The position numbers were made by a program, and so were the translations under genes. Of a stretch of DNA of 64,000 nucleotides, positions 43,745 through 52,086 are shown in pieces (the first letter of the stretch is position 1; each line of letters starts with the position of its first letter). The stretch is taken from positions 1-64,000 of the forward strand of contig WJLZ01000185.1 of the NCBI GenBank assembly GCA_014728215.1. Reading direction: 5' to 3'. Below the pieces are notes generated by a model. The model was not told where the DNA came from. It did not search any database and saw nothing but the letters and a program-made list of their open reading frames with translations. This stretch comes from Chitinivibrionales bacterium. Lineage in GTDB: Bacteria; Fibrobacterota; Chitinivibrionia; Chitinivibrionales; WJKA01.

Positions 43745-45268
43745 TTACACATTCAGGAGCATGCCGTTCTTTTGCAGAGAGATGCTGTTTTCTACCAGAA
43801 CTCGCAATTCGTCGCTCTTCCCTTTGCCGAGATGAATCAGTAAATCTATAATGCTCAGATTCGCACGGATACGAAACAAATCGATTTCCAGCTTGAACGA
43901 CTCGCAGGGAATTCCGCCGTATTCATCATAGTATTCATTTTTGAATTCTTCATCGGTGTACCATTCCAGAATATCCGGCCGATTCCTGAACTGATAACTG
44001 AAATGGGCAAGGAAAAACCCAATATCAAAGGAAGGTGGGAATTCGTAGGAGCTTCCAAAATCTATCGCCGCAACATAGAGGGTGCTGAAATCACGACTCT
44101 TATCCTGTCCCACAAGGATATTGTGAGGTTGATAATCGCCGTGACATTGAACGAATCGGTCCGGCGACCCGACAAAAAGCATATCTTCCGCTTCTTTGAC
44201 ATATGCAATCAGGTCCGCTATCTGTTTCTGGAAAGGACTGAACGTCCGCCGGGCATTATCGATGTAGGAATCAAAACGGGCATGTTCGATATTCATACTG
44301 AGACCAGCTCCAGCCACATGGAGCCGTTTTTTATGAAGTGACGCGGCCCAGCGAGCCGCCAGGCGGTAAACCTGCGCGCCGGATTCGCGGGATGAAGCCG
44401 ACAGCATCGAATACATGCATTTCCCGCGCATCCCTTCCTCGATTATCAGGTATTCTCTCTTGTCTATTTTCAGAATCGCCGGTATACGGTAAGGTCCGCG
44501 GTCAAAGCCGTTTTCATGAATAGTCTGCATCACCTGCACCCGGTGAAGAAACCCATTGAAATGTTTTTCATCCGCGGTTTTTCGAAGAACAAGGCGGTAC
44601 CGTCTTTCATCCTCACCCTTGGGTCCAATAGTCACCTTTGTTACCGAAGTGTCCCGGCCTGAACGAATTGTTTCTTTGAAATAGGGTCTACACCGATTGT
44701 GGCGTATCTCTTCGGCAATTTCTTCTATGCTTTCGACCGGATGATCGAAAAAGGTTGGGAGTATCCCCACCACCGATTCATCATGGGCATCGCTGCCTGA
44801 AGTGGCCGTGAATTTTATCCGGTGCCAGTCGGTGAGAGCGCGACAGTTTTCCCGCACGTTATGGTTGCTGCTGAACACTTCGATGCCGTCAAGGAGGCGA
44901 CTTGAAAGCCGTTCATCCGACGGGTGGGCGCCGCCGCGCCAGGGATGGGCCCACACAAGCGCAGCTTCCGGATAACGGGCCCGCAGATCGGCAACAGTTG
45001 TTCTTTGATGAATCGATTCACGGGCGCCGAATATGAGCACATGACCGAAATCGGTACTCACTTCCTGGGCAGAAAACAAAAGAAAATAGGGTTCCAGATC
45101 GGTCTGTTCTCGAAGCTCATGAAGCTCCTGCGGCTTCCAGAGATAATGATGTTCGGTGATTACTACGCCCTGGATATTCTTATCTTTCAGGCGATAGATC
45201 AACGCAACCGGATCGATTCTGCTGCAGCCCGAATGCTTTCTGGTATGACAGTGAAGTTCTATCAACAT
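43745..45268 (-). CDS. PHP-domain phosphoesterase fused to an aminoglycoside-phosphotransferase-like kinase
   Basis: A 507-residue protein from the ATG at 45268 (AGGA 9 bases upstream). The N-terminal PHP domain (about 1-215) shows its metal ligands in order: ELHCHTRKH, VVITEHH, SAQEV, WAHPWRGG and GSDAHDES. The C-terminal domain (about 215-490) is an APH/choline-kinase fold: it has Brenner's motif HGDYQPHNILV with the catalytic Asp, then AIDFGSSYEFPPSFDIG (the DFG-like metal-binding Asp), and an N-lobe with LVLRKTADEKHFNGFLHRVQVMQ. One half would hydrolyse a phosphoester and the other phosphorylate a small molecule. I do not know this fusion as a described family. It lies just downstream of a dead M48 protease gene and possibly under the same sigma-54 promoter. 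Confidence 0.8.
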   Translation of the reverse strand: MLIELHCHTRKHSGCSRIDPVALIYRLKDKNIQGVVITEHHYLWKPQELHELREQTDLEPYFLLFSAQEVSTDFGHVLIFGARESIHQRTTVADLRARYPEAALVWAHPWRGGAHPSDERLSSRLLDGIEVFSSNHNVRENCRALTDWHRIKFTATSGSDAHDESVVGILPTFFDHPVESIEEIAEEIRHNRCRPYFKETIRSGRDTSVTKVTIGPKGEDERRYRLVLRKTADEKHFNGFLHRVQVMQTIHENGFDRGPYRIPAILKIDKREYLIIEEGMRGKCMYSMLSASSRESGAQVYRLAARWAASLHKKRLHVAGAGLSMNIEHARFDSYIDNARRTFSPFQKQIADLIAYVKEAEDMLFVGSPDRFVQCHGDYQPHNILVGQDKSRDFSTLYVAAIDFGSSYEFPPSFDIGFFLAHFSYQFRNRPDILEWYTDEEFKNEYYDEYGGIPCESFKLEIDLFRIRANLSIIDLLIHLGKGKSDELRVLVENSISLQKNGMLLNV

Positions 45269-45295
45269 ACTGTTCATTCCTGTTTGGGGAAAATA

Positions 45296-45795
45296 TCATG
45301 GATCATAATATTCAAGAGCTTCAGGAATCATCTTTTTAAGATTCCGTATACGGCGTTTATCCCCTGGGTGGGTACTTAGAAATTCAGGAGGATGTGCTCC
45401 GTCTTTCGCCTCGATCATTCTCTCCTACAAATCAACGGCTTCCTGCGGGTCATATCCTGCCATGGCCATGAAAATAAGCCCCAGACGGTCGGCTTCGGTT
45501 TCTTGCAGACGGCCGTATGGAAGGAGTATGCCGACCTGAGTGCCCAGACCGAATGCGGCAAAGGCAAGCTGTCGCATTACCTGTGGGTGGTCCCACAGAG
45601 CAACATCAAGGGCAATTCCCCCCAACTGGGCCAGTAGAAGCTGACTCATTCGTTCGTTGCCGTTGTTTGAATGGAGAGTTTTCATACTGCTCCTGTTGTT
45701 CCATGTCGTTTGTTCAGAAATCAGCCCATTTTTCAATCAGAGGAAAACATCGTGAAACCAAAGAGTATTAGAAGAAGAATTTTTACACACTGCAT
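45296..45795 (-). pseudogene. decayed M48-family metalloprotease (LoiP/YggG-like)
   Basis: GAGAAGGAG precedes an ATG at 45795 that opens a signal peptide (MQCVKILLLILFGFTMFSSD) and then a stop. A second frame continues NGLISEQTT and then NGNERMSQLLLAQLGGIALDVAL, TQVGILLPYGRLQETEADRLGLIFMAMAGYDPQEAVDL, and meets TAG at 45425. Beyond it, in frame, come ERMIEAKDGAHPPEFLSTHPGDKRRI and KKMIPEALEYYDP with a TGA at 45296. In intact relatives a Trp joins V-D-F-W-E-R-M, so TAG probably arose from TGG. The HEXXH zinc motif is deleted; the third ligand region E-T-E-A-D remains. So there is a frameshift, an internal deletion and an amber stop, yet the sigma-54 type promoter at 45909 is intact. Confidence 0.8.
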
Positions 45796-45908
45796 AGCTG
45801 CTCCTTCTCTGAATCCGGTAACTCTGATTATCTTCCCATGTTCATTTATTCGAATTTTCAAATACCAGATGGATAAGCAAAAAGCTCGAATCAATTGCAG
45901 TTGATAGT

Positions 45909-45924
45909 TGCAAATTATATGCCA
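45909..45924 (-). promoter_or_regulatory. candidate sigma-54 promoter for the M48 pseudogene and PHP-kinase gene
   Basis: Minus strand TGGCATA-TAAT-TTGCA, a perfect core, 114 bp upstream of the old M48 start at 45795. Confidence 0.8.
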
Positions 45925-45997
45925 TACTATGGGATCGGAAAGAGAAGAATTTAGTCAATCCGGCAAAGCGCTAATTTCCATTATATTATTCAGGCAA

Positions 45998-46028
45998 GAG
46001 AGTTCTCTGCCTCATCTACAGAACTCTC
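45998..46028. promoter_or_regulatory. inverted repeat between divergent sigma-54 promoters, possible activator site
   Basis: GAGAGTTCT (45998-46006) and AGAACTCTC (46020-46028) form a perfect 9-bp inverted repeat with centres two helical turns apart. It lies 71 bp upstream of the plus-strand -12 element and about 100 bp from the minus-strand one, a usual place for an enhancer-binding-protein dimer. Function is inferred from position only. Confidence 0.4.
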
Positions 46029-46068
46029 AGGGCAGCTACCTTGACATAGTATTTCAAGTAAACTTTAT

Positions 46069-46084
46069 TGGCACATAACTTGCA
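46069..46084 (+). promoter_or_regulatory. candidate sigma-54 promoter for the lipoprotein gene
   Basis: TGGCACA-TAAC-TTGCA, all consensus positions kept, only 14 bp before the start at 46098; the leader would be very short and the AGGAG overlaps the -12 end. Confidence 0.7.
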
Positions 46085-46097
46085 GGAGCATCACTGC

Positions 46098-47282
46098 ATG
46101 AAAACGCAAATATTGATTGCAGTCGTTGCCTTGGTAATTGGTCCAAGCTGCGGAACCGATGACGGTATAGGCAGGCGTTCGGCCTGCAGCAGCAAATCGA
46201 TATTGAGTGGTAAAATCGCAAGCGCCCAGAGTAGCTTTACCCCTGATGGCGCGGGTGAAATAACCGATGACATGCGGGAGATGGCGGTCGATCTGGTCGC
46301 CTACAATGGGTGCGATTATCTGAAAAATACGTTTTTCACTCTTGTCGAAAAGTACGGCGCAACAAGCAGCGGAGATGCCTCCCCGACCGTGGGCACGTTC
46401 ATGATCAGGTCCTGTTCGATCAGTCAGGTCGATTCGTATCATATGGATATTGAAATATCGGGCATCGGATGGCGATGGGTTTCCCGCACCAGATCGCGTG
46501 CAGGAGCAGAGTTTGCCCTCAACGAAAATGTCAAATTTCAGGCGACGATGGTCACAACCGGGACGGTCAATATGGTATACGATCAGCAGGAGAACATTGC
46601 CACTGCCTATTTTGCGCCCACAGCACCGGTGGATATCGGGTTCAATGTTACGGCTGATATTGATATCCACAGCGAAGAATTATGGTCGTCTATCATGGGA
46701 ACCGCGGCATCGATAATCGGCGCCTCCCCTGAAAAACGGAGCCGTCAATCGATACGACAAGTATTCTCTCGACATTTCCAGTCGCGACTGAATCAGGGAT
46801 TCACGTTCATTATAGATTTATGCACCGGCCGGCGTTATACCCGTTTCGGCACGTTCCCTCCAGGAGAGATACCGCCGTCCGCAACACCGGAAAGAGGCAT
46901 GAATTTTCAGATAAACACTGCAGCCGAACTGCATGCCGGCTCGCTCCTTATGGCCGGACCTTATGCAACAAAAAAGGTGCTGGTTGCGGAGTTCACAATC
47001 GATAAGGGCGGCCCGGTAACTGCCCAATGGATATGCCGTAAGGATGCCAAAAGCATTGCAGAGGCCTATGTCTACAATCGTCCCCTGCCCGGCATACGGC
47101 CGATCAAACAGAAAATCGTGGGAAGGGGAAAAAACATTCATTTTCCTATCAGTCCTAAAACCGACTGCCCTGTCGTTCTTCTCATGGAACCTTTAGAAGA
47201 AGATCAGGCTACGACATCTTTTGTTTATCAGGTTTATTATGAGGGCGATGTAACCAGGCCGCTGACTGAGTGCAAAAATTGA
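46098..47282 (+). CDS. lipoprotein of unknown function
   Basis: A 394-residue protein. The ATG at 46098 follows AGGAG; the frame is open to 46068 but that part is promoter. The N-terminus MKTQILIAVVALVIGPSC is a lipoprotein signal with Cys18 as the lipid-attached residue. The mature protein has no recognised domain: it shows alternating beta-like segments (VGTFMIRSCSISQVDSYHMDIEISGIGWRW) and a C-terminal domain (about 290-394) beginning MNFQINTAAELHAGSLLMAG, which may be a beta-sandwich. It probably resides in the outer membrane or periplasm. The O-methyltransferase gene follows after 40 bp on the same strand. Confidence 0.7.
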   Translation: MKTQILIAVVALVIGPSCGTDDGIGRRSACSSKSILSGKIASAQSSFTPDGAGEITDDMREMAVDLVAYNGCDYLKNTFFTLVEKYGATSSGDASPTVGTFMIRSCSISQVDSYHMDIEISGIGWRWVSRTRSRAGAEFALNENVKFQATMVTTGTVNMVYDQQENIATAYFAPTAPVDIGFNVTADIDIHSEELWSSIMGTAASIIGASPEKRSRQSIRQVFSRHFQSRLNQGFTFIIDLCTGRRYTRFGTFPPGEIPPSATPERGMNFQINTAAELHAGSLLMAGPYATKKVLVAEFTIDKGGPVTAQWICRKDAKSIAEAYVYNRPLPGIRPIKQKIVGRGKNIHFPISPKTDCPVVLLMEPLEEDQATTSFVYQVYYEGDVTRPLTECKN

Positions 47283-47322
47283 TATCATTCACCTAATACG
47301 GATACGGATCAGGAGGTTTTGC

Positions 47323-48327
47323 ATGGATGTCTGGGAATGTGCGCTGGCCTTTATGGATTCACAGGCTCTTTTGACTGCGGAAAATCTTGACATATTTACT
47401 CTGCTTGACAGCGATCCGAAAAAAAGCGGGGAAATTGCCGATACTGTTGCTATCCCCTCCGATTCTGCGGAACGGTTACTCGATCTTCTCTGCTCGCTGA
47501 AAATCCTTACCAAGGATCCGGAGGGCCGGTACCATAATGACCGGCAAGCTTCCAATATACTGGTAAAGGGAAAACCGGGATATATCGGTAACATGTTTGT
47601 TCATCTGCGAGAAGATCTGTATCCGCTCTGGAGTCATCTCGGGGAGACGCTCGCTGCCGGTACTTCGCTCAAAGAGCGTTTTCTTACCAATGGCGGCACT
47701 GCCACGGGAACTGATCCCGATAAAATACGGGCATTCATTCTGGGTATGCACCCCCTCACCTATACTGCAGGGAAAGAATTTGCCGCCAATGCGCCTGAGC
47801 TGGATGAAATTGAATCCATCGTCGATATCGGAGGTGCGGGCGGCTCGTTTCTTATCGCTTGTGCAGAACGGTTTCCCCGGTTGAAAGGCACTGTCGTAGA
47901 TCTTACATATGTGGCTCCTACTGCGCAGGAGCTTTTCAGAGAGAATAATCTGGAAGACCGCCTTGATTTTAAAACCGCCGATTTTTTCAGAGATCCTCTT
48001 CCGAATAATGCGGATGCCTATGTTCTGGGCTTTATTCTTCACGACTGGAACGATGAGCAAGGCTCGCTTCTTCTCACAAAAATTGCTGATGTTTCCCATC
48101 CCGGCGCGCTATTAATTATTGGAGAATATCTTTTACAGCCCGATAAAACCGGCCCCCGGCATGTGGTTCGGGCCAATCTCAATATGCTGGTTGCCGCCAA
48201 AGGAAGAGAACGGACTGCAGATGAGTACCTGAAATGGATAGAACAGTACGGTTTTGAGCTTATGCGCATTCAGATGACCAAATCGCTGCGCGCATTTCTT
48301 GTTTGTAGAAGGAAAGTAGTCGATTAA
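47323..48327 (+). CDS. SAM-dependent O-methyltransferase, acetylserotonin/hydroxyneurosporene type
   Basis: A 334-residue protein with AGGAGG ahead of the ATG. The N-terminal winged-helix dimerisation domain (about 1-95, with DTVAIPSDSAERLLDLLCSLKIL) is followed by the catalytic domain: motif I SIVDIGGAGGSFLIACAERFP (about 165-185), GTVVDL (acidic ribose ligand), FFRDPLPNNADAYVLGFILHDWNDEQ (the HDW motif carries the catalytic His near 241) and GALLIIGEYLL. This family methylates hydroxyl groups of aromatic or polyketide substrates. The substrate is unknown and no biosynthetic cluster is present. It is probably co-transcribed with the preceding lipoprotein gene. Confidence 0.87.
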   Translation: MDVWECALAFMDSQALLTAENLDIFTLLDSDPKKSGEIADTVAIPSDSAERLLDLLCSLKILTKDPEGRYHNDRQASNILVKGKPGYIGNMFVHLREDLYPLWSHLGETLAAGTSLKERFLTNGGTATGTDPDKIRAFILGMHPLTYTAGKEFAANAPELDEIESIVDIGGAGGSFLIACAERFPRLKGTVVDLTYVAPTAQELFRENNLEDRLDFKTADFFRDPLPNNADAYVLGFILHDWNDEQGSLLLTKIADVSHPGALLIIGEYLLQPDKTGPRHVVRANLNMLVAAKGRERTADEYLKWIEQYGFELMRIQMTKSLRAFLVCRRKVVD

Positions 48328-48351
48328 CTGAGTAGTGAAAAGGAGGTTCGT

Positions 48352-49095
48352 ATGAATGAACGTCAAGAAACGGCTACAGCACGCAATACCGGTGACCGGT
48401 GGCCGCGAAGAATTTCATGGGGAGGAATTTTTGCCGGGCTCTTTGTTGCTCTGGGTGTACAGATGTTACTTGGTTTTTTAGGGGCGGCGATCGGGCTTGC
48501 CGTTGTAAACCCTGCCAATCCGGGAAAATTGACCATCGCCGTGGTGATCTGGCTAATTATTTCGGGCATTATTTCGCTTTTTATCGGCGGCTGGGTTGCA
48601 GGACGTCTTTCGGGCGAGCCCTCGGGTCTCGACCGAGGTATTAACGGGCTGGTCGTGTGGGGGCTGGTCAGTCTTTTTTCATTTTATCTGGCAGCGACCA
48701 CTGCCGTGGGAATTATTTCAGGAGCTTTCAGCCTGGTGGGGGCGACAGTAAGCACTGCAGGCAAGGCAATCGAAGCGGTAGCGCGGGAAGTAAGCCAAAT
48801 GGTTCAGAAACGACTCGGCGGGCCGGGCTCCACCCTCGAACAAATAAGAAGGCAGGCAGAACAACTGCTCGAGCAGACTGCCGACACGCTTCAATCCCCC
48901 GAAACCCGTCGTGAAATACAACAAGATCTGCAGGTGATCTATTCGGCACTCGGTCAACTGGTCACCGACGGTGAAATTCCGCAGCAGAAACAGCAGCAGA
49001 TCCGGCAGATACTGGTCGCCAGTCTATCATCACTTCATCCCTTCCCTACTCTTCCCGTATCTCAAAGGGAACAAAAAGTGTATTACCCTGCCTGA
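48352..49095 (+). CDS. membrane protein with glycine-rich helices and C-terminal coiled coil
   Basis: A 247-residue protein. AAGGAGG lies 6 bases before the ATG. Three or four hydrophobic, Gly/Ala-rich helices (about 20-52, 60-85 and 95-130) are followed by a cytoplasmic helical region with TLEQIRRQAEQLLEQTADTL and QQKQQQIRQILVASLSS. The last 17 residues (HPFPTLPVSQREQKVYYPA) are encoded antisense to the end of htrA, a 50-bp convergent overlap, and look non-native, so the gene may have lost its proper 3' end. Similar proteins are annotated only as hypothetical membrane proteins. The function is unknown. Confidence 0.65.
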   Translation: MNERQETATARNTGDRWPRRISWGGIFAGLFVALGVQMLLGFLGAAIGLAVVNPANPGKLTIAVVIWLIISGIISLFIGGWVAGRLSGEPSGLDRGINGLVVWGLVSLFSFYLAATTAVGIISGAFSLVGATVSTAGKAIEAVAREVSQMVQKRLGGPGSTLEQIRRQAEQLLEQTADTLQSPETRREIQQDLQVIYSALGQLVTDGEIPQQKQQQIRQILVASLSSLHPFPTLPVSQREQKVYYPA

Positions 49096-50608
49096 AAACC
49101 TGGAGCACCACGGTTGTGCCTGCCTTGAGGCCGTTGGTGAAGCGGTTGAAATCTCTGAGCGATTCGATATCCATCCATTTTTTCCCGCCGGCTTTGGCAC
49201 GCATGATAACATCACCGATCAGCAATCCAGCCCGTTCATCGGCAATATCGGGGGCAACCCGGGTGACAACGACACCATCGATATCGCCCGGCAGATCCAG
49301 TTGTCGCCGGATTTCTCTCGTTATTTTTTCTACGCCGATACCAAGTTTATTTTCCACCTTACCCGGCCGTCGTGCAGAAAGTGGCCGTTCCTGTTGTTCC
49401 TGCTCTCCCATGGCTTCTGCAGTCCGCTGGGCTATTTCAATGGTAAGTTCTTTTCGGTTGCCGTCACGAATGATTGTCACCGGCGCTTTTTCACCAGGCG
49501 GAAGCGTTGCCACGGCATTGAGCAGGTCATTGGGATCCTGCACCTGTATGCCGGCAATGGAAAGGATAACATCACCAGCCCTGATTCCTGCCTTATCCGC
49601 AGGGCCATCCTCGAATACATCGGCAATAAGCACCCCCTCGCGGACTTCGATCCCCATACCTTCCCGCAATTTGGGTGTCAGGGGCTGGACGCTGACACCG
49701 ATCCATCCTCGAACAACTTCTCCTTTATAAATCAAATCCTGTGCAACCCGCAGCGCCATGTTTATGGGTATCGCAAAACCGATTCCCAGGAATCCCCCGG
49801 TTTGAGAAAAGATGAGCGTGTTGACACCGATTACAGCACCGTAGATATTGACGAGGGGCCCGCCGGAATTACCGGGATTGATCGCAGCATCGGTCTGCAG
49901 AAAATTCTGATATAGTATGCCATTCTGCAACTGACGGCCTGTTGCTGAAATCACGCCGGTGGTAAAGGTCGAACTCAAACTGAACGGGTTACCCACAGCA
50001 GCAACCCAGTCACCGACCTGTATGTTATCGGAATTGCCAAGATATACAATGGGCAAATCATCCGGAACATCACCATCAATCTGAATCACCGCAACATCGG
50101 AAAGTGAATCGGTCCCCACGATTTTTCCCGGAAACACCCGCTCATCGGCGAGACGGATTTCAATCTGTTTGGCTCCGGCAACAACATGATAATTGGTCAG
50201 GATATACCCTTCGGGCGAAATAATAAATCCCGAACCGAGTCCCTGTACACGGCGTTCCCGCTTTTGCACCTGTGGCTCTCCACCATTGGGAGGACCGAAA
50301 AAGGGAATATCATCAAAAAAGCGATAAAAAGGATTACGGTAGTAAAGCACGGTATCGATACGGGTGGGAATGATCGACACCACCGAGGGGATCACTTCCT
50401 GACTCACGTTCCCGAACACATCGCGAAAAGGAGCGATCTCCTGTTCATCCCATTGGATCGGCGGAGATTTCCGTCCAAAATGCACGGAACCTTCGCGGGG
50501 AAGGTCATTCTTGTTTTGAGCATAACAATCCGGAGCAAACATCACCGCAACCAGAACTGTCAGAATGAATGGTAAAGATATATCGCGAAATGTGAGTATA
50601 TGCATCAT
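49046..50608 (-). CDS. HtrA/DegP-type periplasmic serine protease with two PDZ domains
   Basis: A 520-residue protein with a signal peptide (1-30). The trypsin-like domain (about 60-285) has the complete triad: His141 in LTNYHVVAG, Asp171 in SLSDVAV and Ser248 in NPGNSGGP. PDZ1 (about 290-390) begins GWIGVSVQPL and has GPADKAGIRAGDVILSIAG. PDZ2 (about 420-515) begins NKLGIGVEKI and has DERAGLLIGDVIMRAKAGG. This is the DegP/MucD layout, which degrades or refolds damaged envelope proteins. The start at 50608 is followed 53 bp upstream by a sigma-54 type site, so envelope quality control seems to belong to the regulon; sigmaE- or CpxR-type control is more usual elsewhere. Confidence 0.93.
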   Translation of the reverse strand: MMHILTFRDISLPFILTVLVAVMFAPDCYAQNKNDLPREGSVHFGRKSPPIQWDEQEIAPFRDVFGNVSQEVIPSVVSIIPTRIDTVLYYRNPFYRFFDDIPFFGPPNGGEPQVQKRERRVQGLGSGFIISPEGYILTNYHVVAGAKQIEIRLADERVFPGKIVGTDSLSDVAVIQIDGDVPDDLPIVYLGNSDNIQVGDWVAAVGNPFSLSSTFTTGVISATGRQLQNGILYQNFLQTDAAINPGNSGGPLVNIYGAVIGVNTLIFSQTGGFLGIGFAIPINMALRVAQDLIYKGEVVRGWIGVSVQPLTPKLREGMGIEVREGVLIADVFEDGPADKAGIRAGDVILSIAGIQVQDPNDLLNAVATLPPGEKAPVTIIRDGNRKELTIEIAQRTAEAMGEQEQQERPLSARRPGKVENKLGIGVEKITREIRRQLDLPGDIDGVVVTRVAPDIADERAGLLIGDVIMRAKAGGKKWMDIESLRDFNRFTNGLKAGTTVVLQVFRQGNTLFVPFEIREE

Positions 50609-50660
50609 AGACTCCTCACTTTCTCTGCAGGTTTATTGTTATTGTAGAGAATTTAACAAA

Positions 50661-50676
50661 AGCAATTTTTATGCCC
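50661..50676 (-). promoter_or_regulatory. candidate sigma-54 promoter for htrA
   Basis: Minus strand GGGCATA-AAAA-TTGCT, 53 bp upstream of 50608; the leading T is G. It is a divergent partner of 50737. Confidence 0.5.
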
Positions 50677-50689
50677 GTTTGGGAGTGCG

Positions 50690-50735
50690 ATACTATGCTG
50701 CACCCGAACCGGTATCAGTGGGATGGACATAGTAT
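50690..50735. promoter_or_regulatory. inverted repeat between divergent sigma-54 promoters
   Basis: ATACTATG (50690-50697) and CATAGTAT (50728-50735) form an 8-bp inverted repeat that fills the 60-bp gap between the two -24 elements. It may be an operator; there is no similarity to the repeat at 45998. Confidence 0.3.
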
Positions 50736-50736
50736 G

Positions 50737-50752
50737 TGGCGCAGGATTTGCA
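50737..50752 (+). promoter_or_regulatory. candidate sigma-54 promoter for the 50862 hydrolase gene
   Basis: TGGCGCA-GGAT-TTGCA, 110 bp upstream of 50862. Confidence 0.65.
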
Positions 50753-50861
50753 TAACGTACTAAGGAATCTATAATTGTTGACATTTGAACTAATATAGAT
50801 AAATTGAACATGTAAAGATATTAAATAACTACAACAACACGCTCCACCATAAAGAGGGCTT

Positions 50862-51545
50862 ATGGTTCATCGTACCGATGCACACATTAATCATCTGCTG
50901 CCAGTCACCATAGAGAATATCACCGAGTATCCCCTTTCAGGCAAGGAATGGCGTCCTGTGGAGATATTGACACATCGAGGTGCGATTCTCAGCCGATATT
51001 ATGAAGCCGATAAATCTCGATATGCTGCTGTGTGGATCGGTGGTATCGGAGGAGACTGGGATACACCCGCCCGGGGCCTCTATCCCCGTCTGTGTGATAA
51101 GCTGGTTTACGAACAGATTAGTTCGCTCCGGGTACGTTACCGTGATCCGCATGATCTTGATGAAGCCGTTCACGATACGGTTGCGGGTGTACTATTTTTA
51201 CAAAACCGCGGCATTGAACGTATTGGTGTAATTGGTCATTCTTTTGGTGGTGCTGTGGCAATACAAACAGCTTTGAGCAATGCTAATGTAAAGCTTGTGG
51301 TAACCCTTGCGACGCAGAGTTATGGTACAGGAATGGTTGGCAAAGTCGCTCATGACTGTGCCTTACTTCTTATACATGGAGAAAATGATGATATCTTGCC
51401 TCCGATTTCATCGTCCTATGTTCATAGACAGGCGCATAAACCTAAAAAGCTCGTTATTTATCCAAAGGCAACGCATAATCTGGATGAAGTTTCGGAGGAG
51501 GTATATGTGCTGGTGAAAGAATGGATAATGCGCTATGTAAAATAA
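50862..51545 (+). CDS. alpha/beta-hydrolase (dienelactone-hydrolase-like)
   Basis: A 227-residue cytoplasmic protein. The nucleophile elbow is GHSFGGA (about residues 124-130), the acid is in IHGENDDILPP, and the His is in PKATHNLDE, in the correct order and spacing for a small single-domain hydrolase. WIGGIGGDWDTPARGLYP forms the oxyanion side. It is related to carboxymethylenebutenolidase and serine-esterase-like proteins; the substrate is unknown. It is transcribed divergently from htrA with a private sigma-54 type promoter and appears to be monocistronic, ending at a shared hairpin with the RRM gene. Confidence 0.82.
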   Translation: MVHRTDAHINHLLPVTIENITEYPLSGKEWRPVEILTHRGAILSRYYEADKSRYAAVWIGGIGGDWDTPARGLYPRLCDKLVYEQISSLRVRYRDPHDLDEAVHDTVAGVLFLQNRGIERIGVIGHSFGGAVAIQTALSNANVKLVVTLATQSYGTGMVGKVAHDCALLLIHGENDDILPPISSSYVHRQAHKPKKLVIYPKATHNLDEVSEEVYVLVKEWIMRYVK

Positions 51546-51562
51546 ATCGGCAATACAAATAA

Positions 51563-51594
51563 GGCCGACCGGTCACCACTTGGTCCTGTCGGCC
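51563..51594. terminator. bidirectional hairpin between convergent genes
   Basis: GGCCGAC (51563-51569) pairs with GTCGGCC (51588-51594), lying 18 bp after the hydrolase stop and 23 bp beyond the RRM gene stop. It is short of T-runs. Confidence 0.55.
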
Positions 51595-51616
51595 CACACC
51601 ATAAACCCCTATTCTT

Positions 51617-51895
51617 TTAATCCGCCCATGACAATGACGGCTGGGCGCTTCGTCTCTCCTTTGCTTCACTTACTCTGATGATTCTGCCTCCCATCATCGT
51701 TCCATTTAAATTATTGATTGCCTTCTCCGGATCGCCCTGTTCAAATTCGACAAATCCGAAACCGCGCGACTTCTGAGTGTACCGGTCTCTGACGATGGTA
51801 ACCGATTTAACTTTTCCGTACATCGAGAAAAGCGACTCCACACCCTGTTCAGCTGCTGCAAATGGAAGATTCCCCACGTAAAGTTTCTTGTTCAT
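51617..51895 (-). CDS. single-RRM RNA-binding protein
   Basis: A 92-residue protein consisting of one RNA recognition motif: RNP2 KLYVGNLP (4-11) and RNP1 RGFGFVEF (44-51), with the usual aromatic residues on beta3, and a short basic tail (EAKERRSAQPS). Such bacterial Rbp-type proteins are induced by cold or other stress in cyanobacteria and are thought to bind single-stranded RNA. A 176-bp leader separates it from a sigma-54 type promoter; the leader has no clear structure that I can define. It is divergent from the GMP-kinase-like/PPK2 operon. Confidence 0.9.
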   Translation of the reverse strand: MNKKLYVGNLPFAAAEQGVESLFSMYGKVKSVTIVRDRYTQKSRGFGFVEFEQGDPEKAINNLNGTMMGGRIIRVSEAKERRSAQPSLSWAD

Positions 51896-52070
51896 AAGAC
51901 CTTCGATCCTTTGTTTAAAGTTAACAATGTTTCCTCTTCTGAGAATTCCGCTGCTTATACGAAATGATTTGCAGATATCCTCCTTTCTCTTGAGTGATTA
52001 TTAATATCCTGCAGCGGTGTATCGATATGCATGTCCATTTCCTTATGCCGGTAATCGGTATAGAAGCAGA

Positions 52071-52086
52071 TGCAAATTGTATGCCA
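52071..52086 (-). promoter_or_regulatory. candidate sigma-54 promoter for the RRM gene
   Basis: Minus strand TGGCATA-CAAT-TTGCA, a perfect core, 176 bp upstream of 51895. It is divergent with 52188. Confidence 0.8.
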
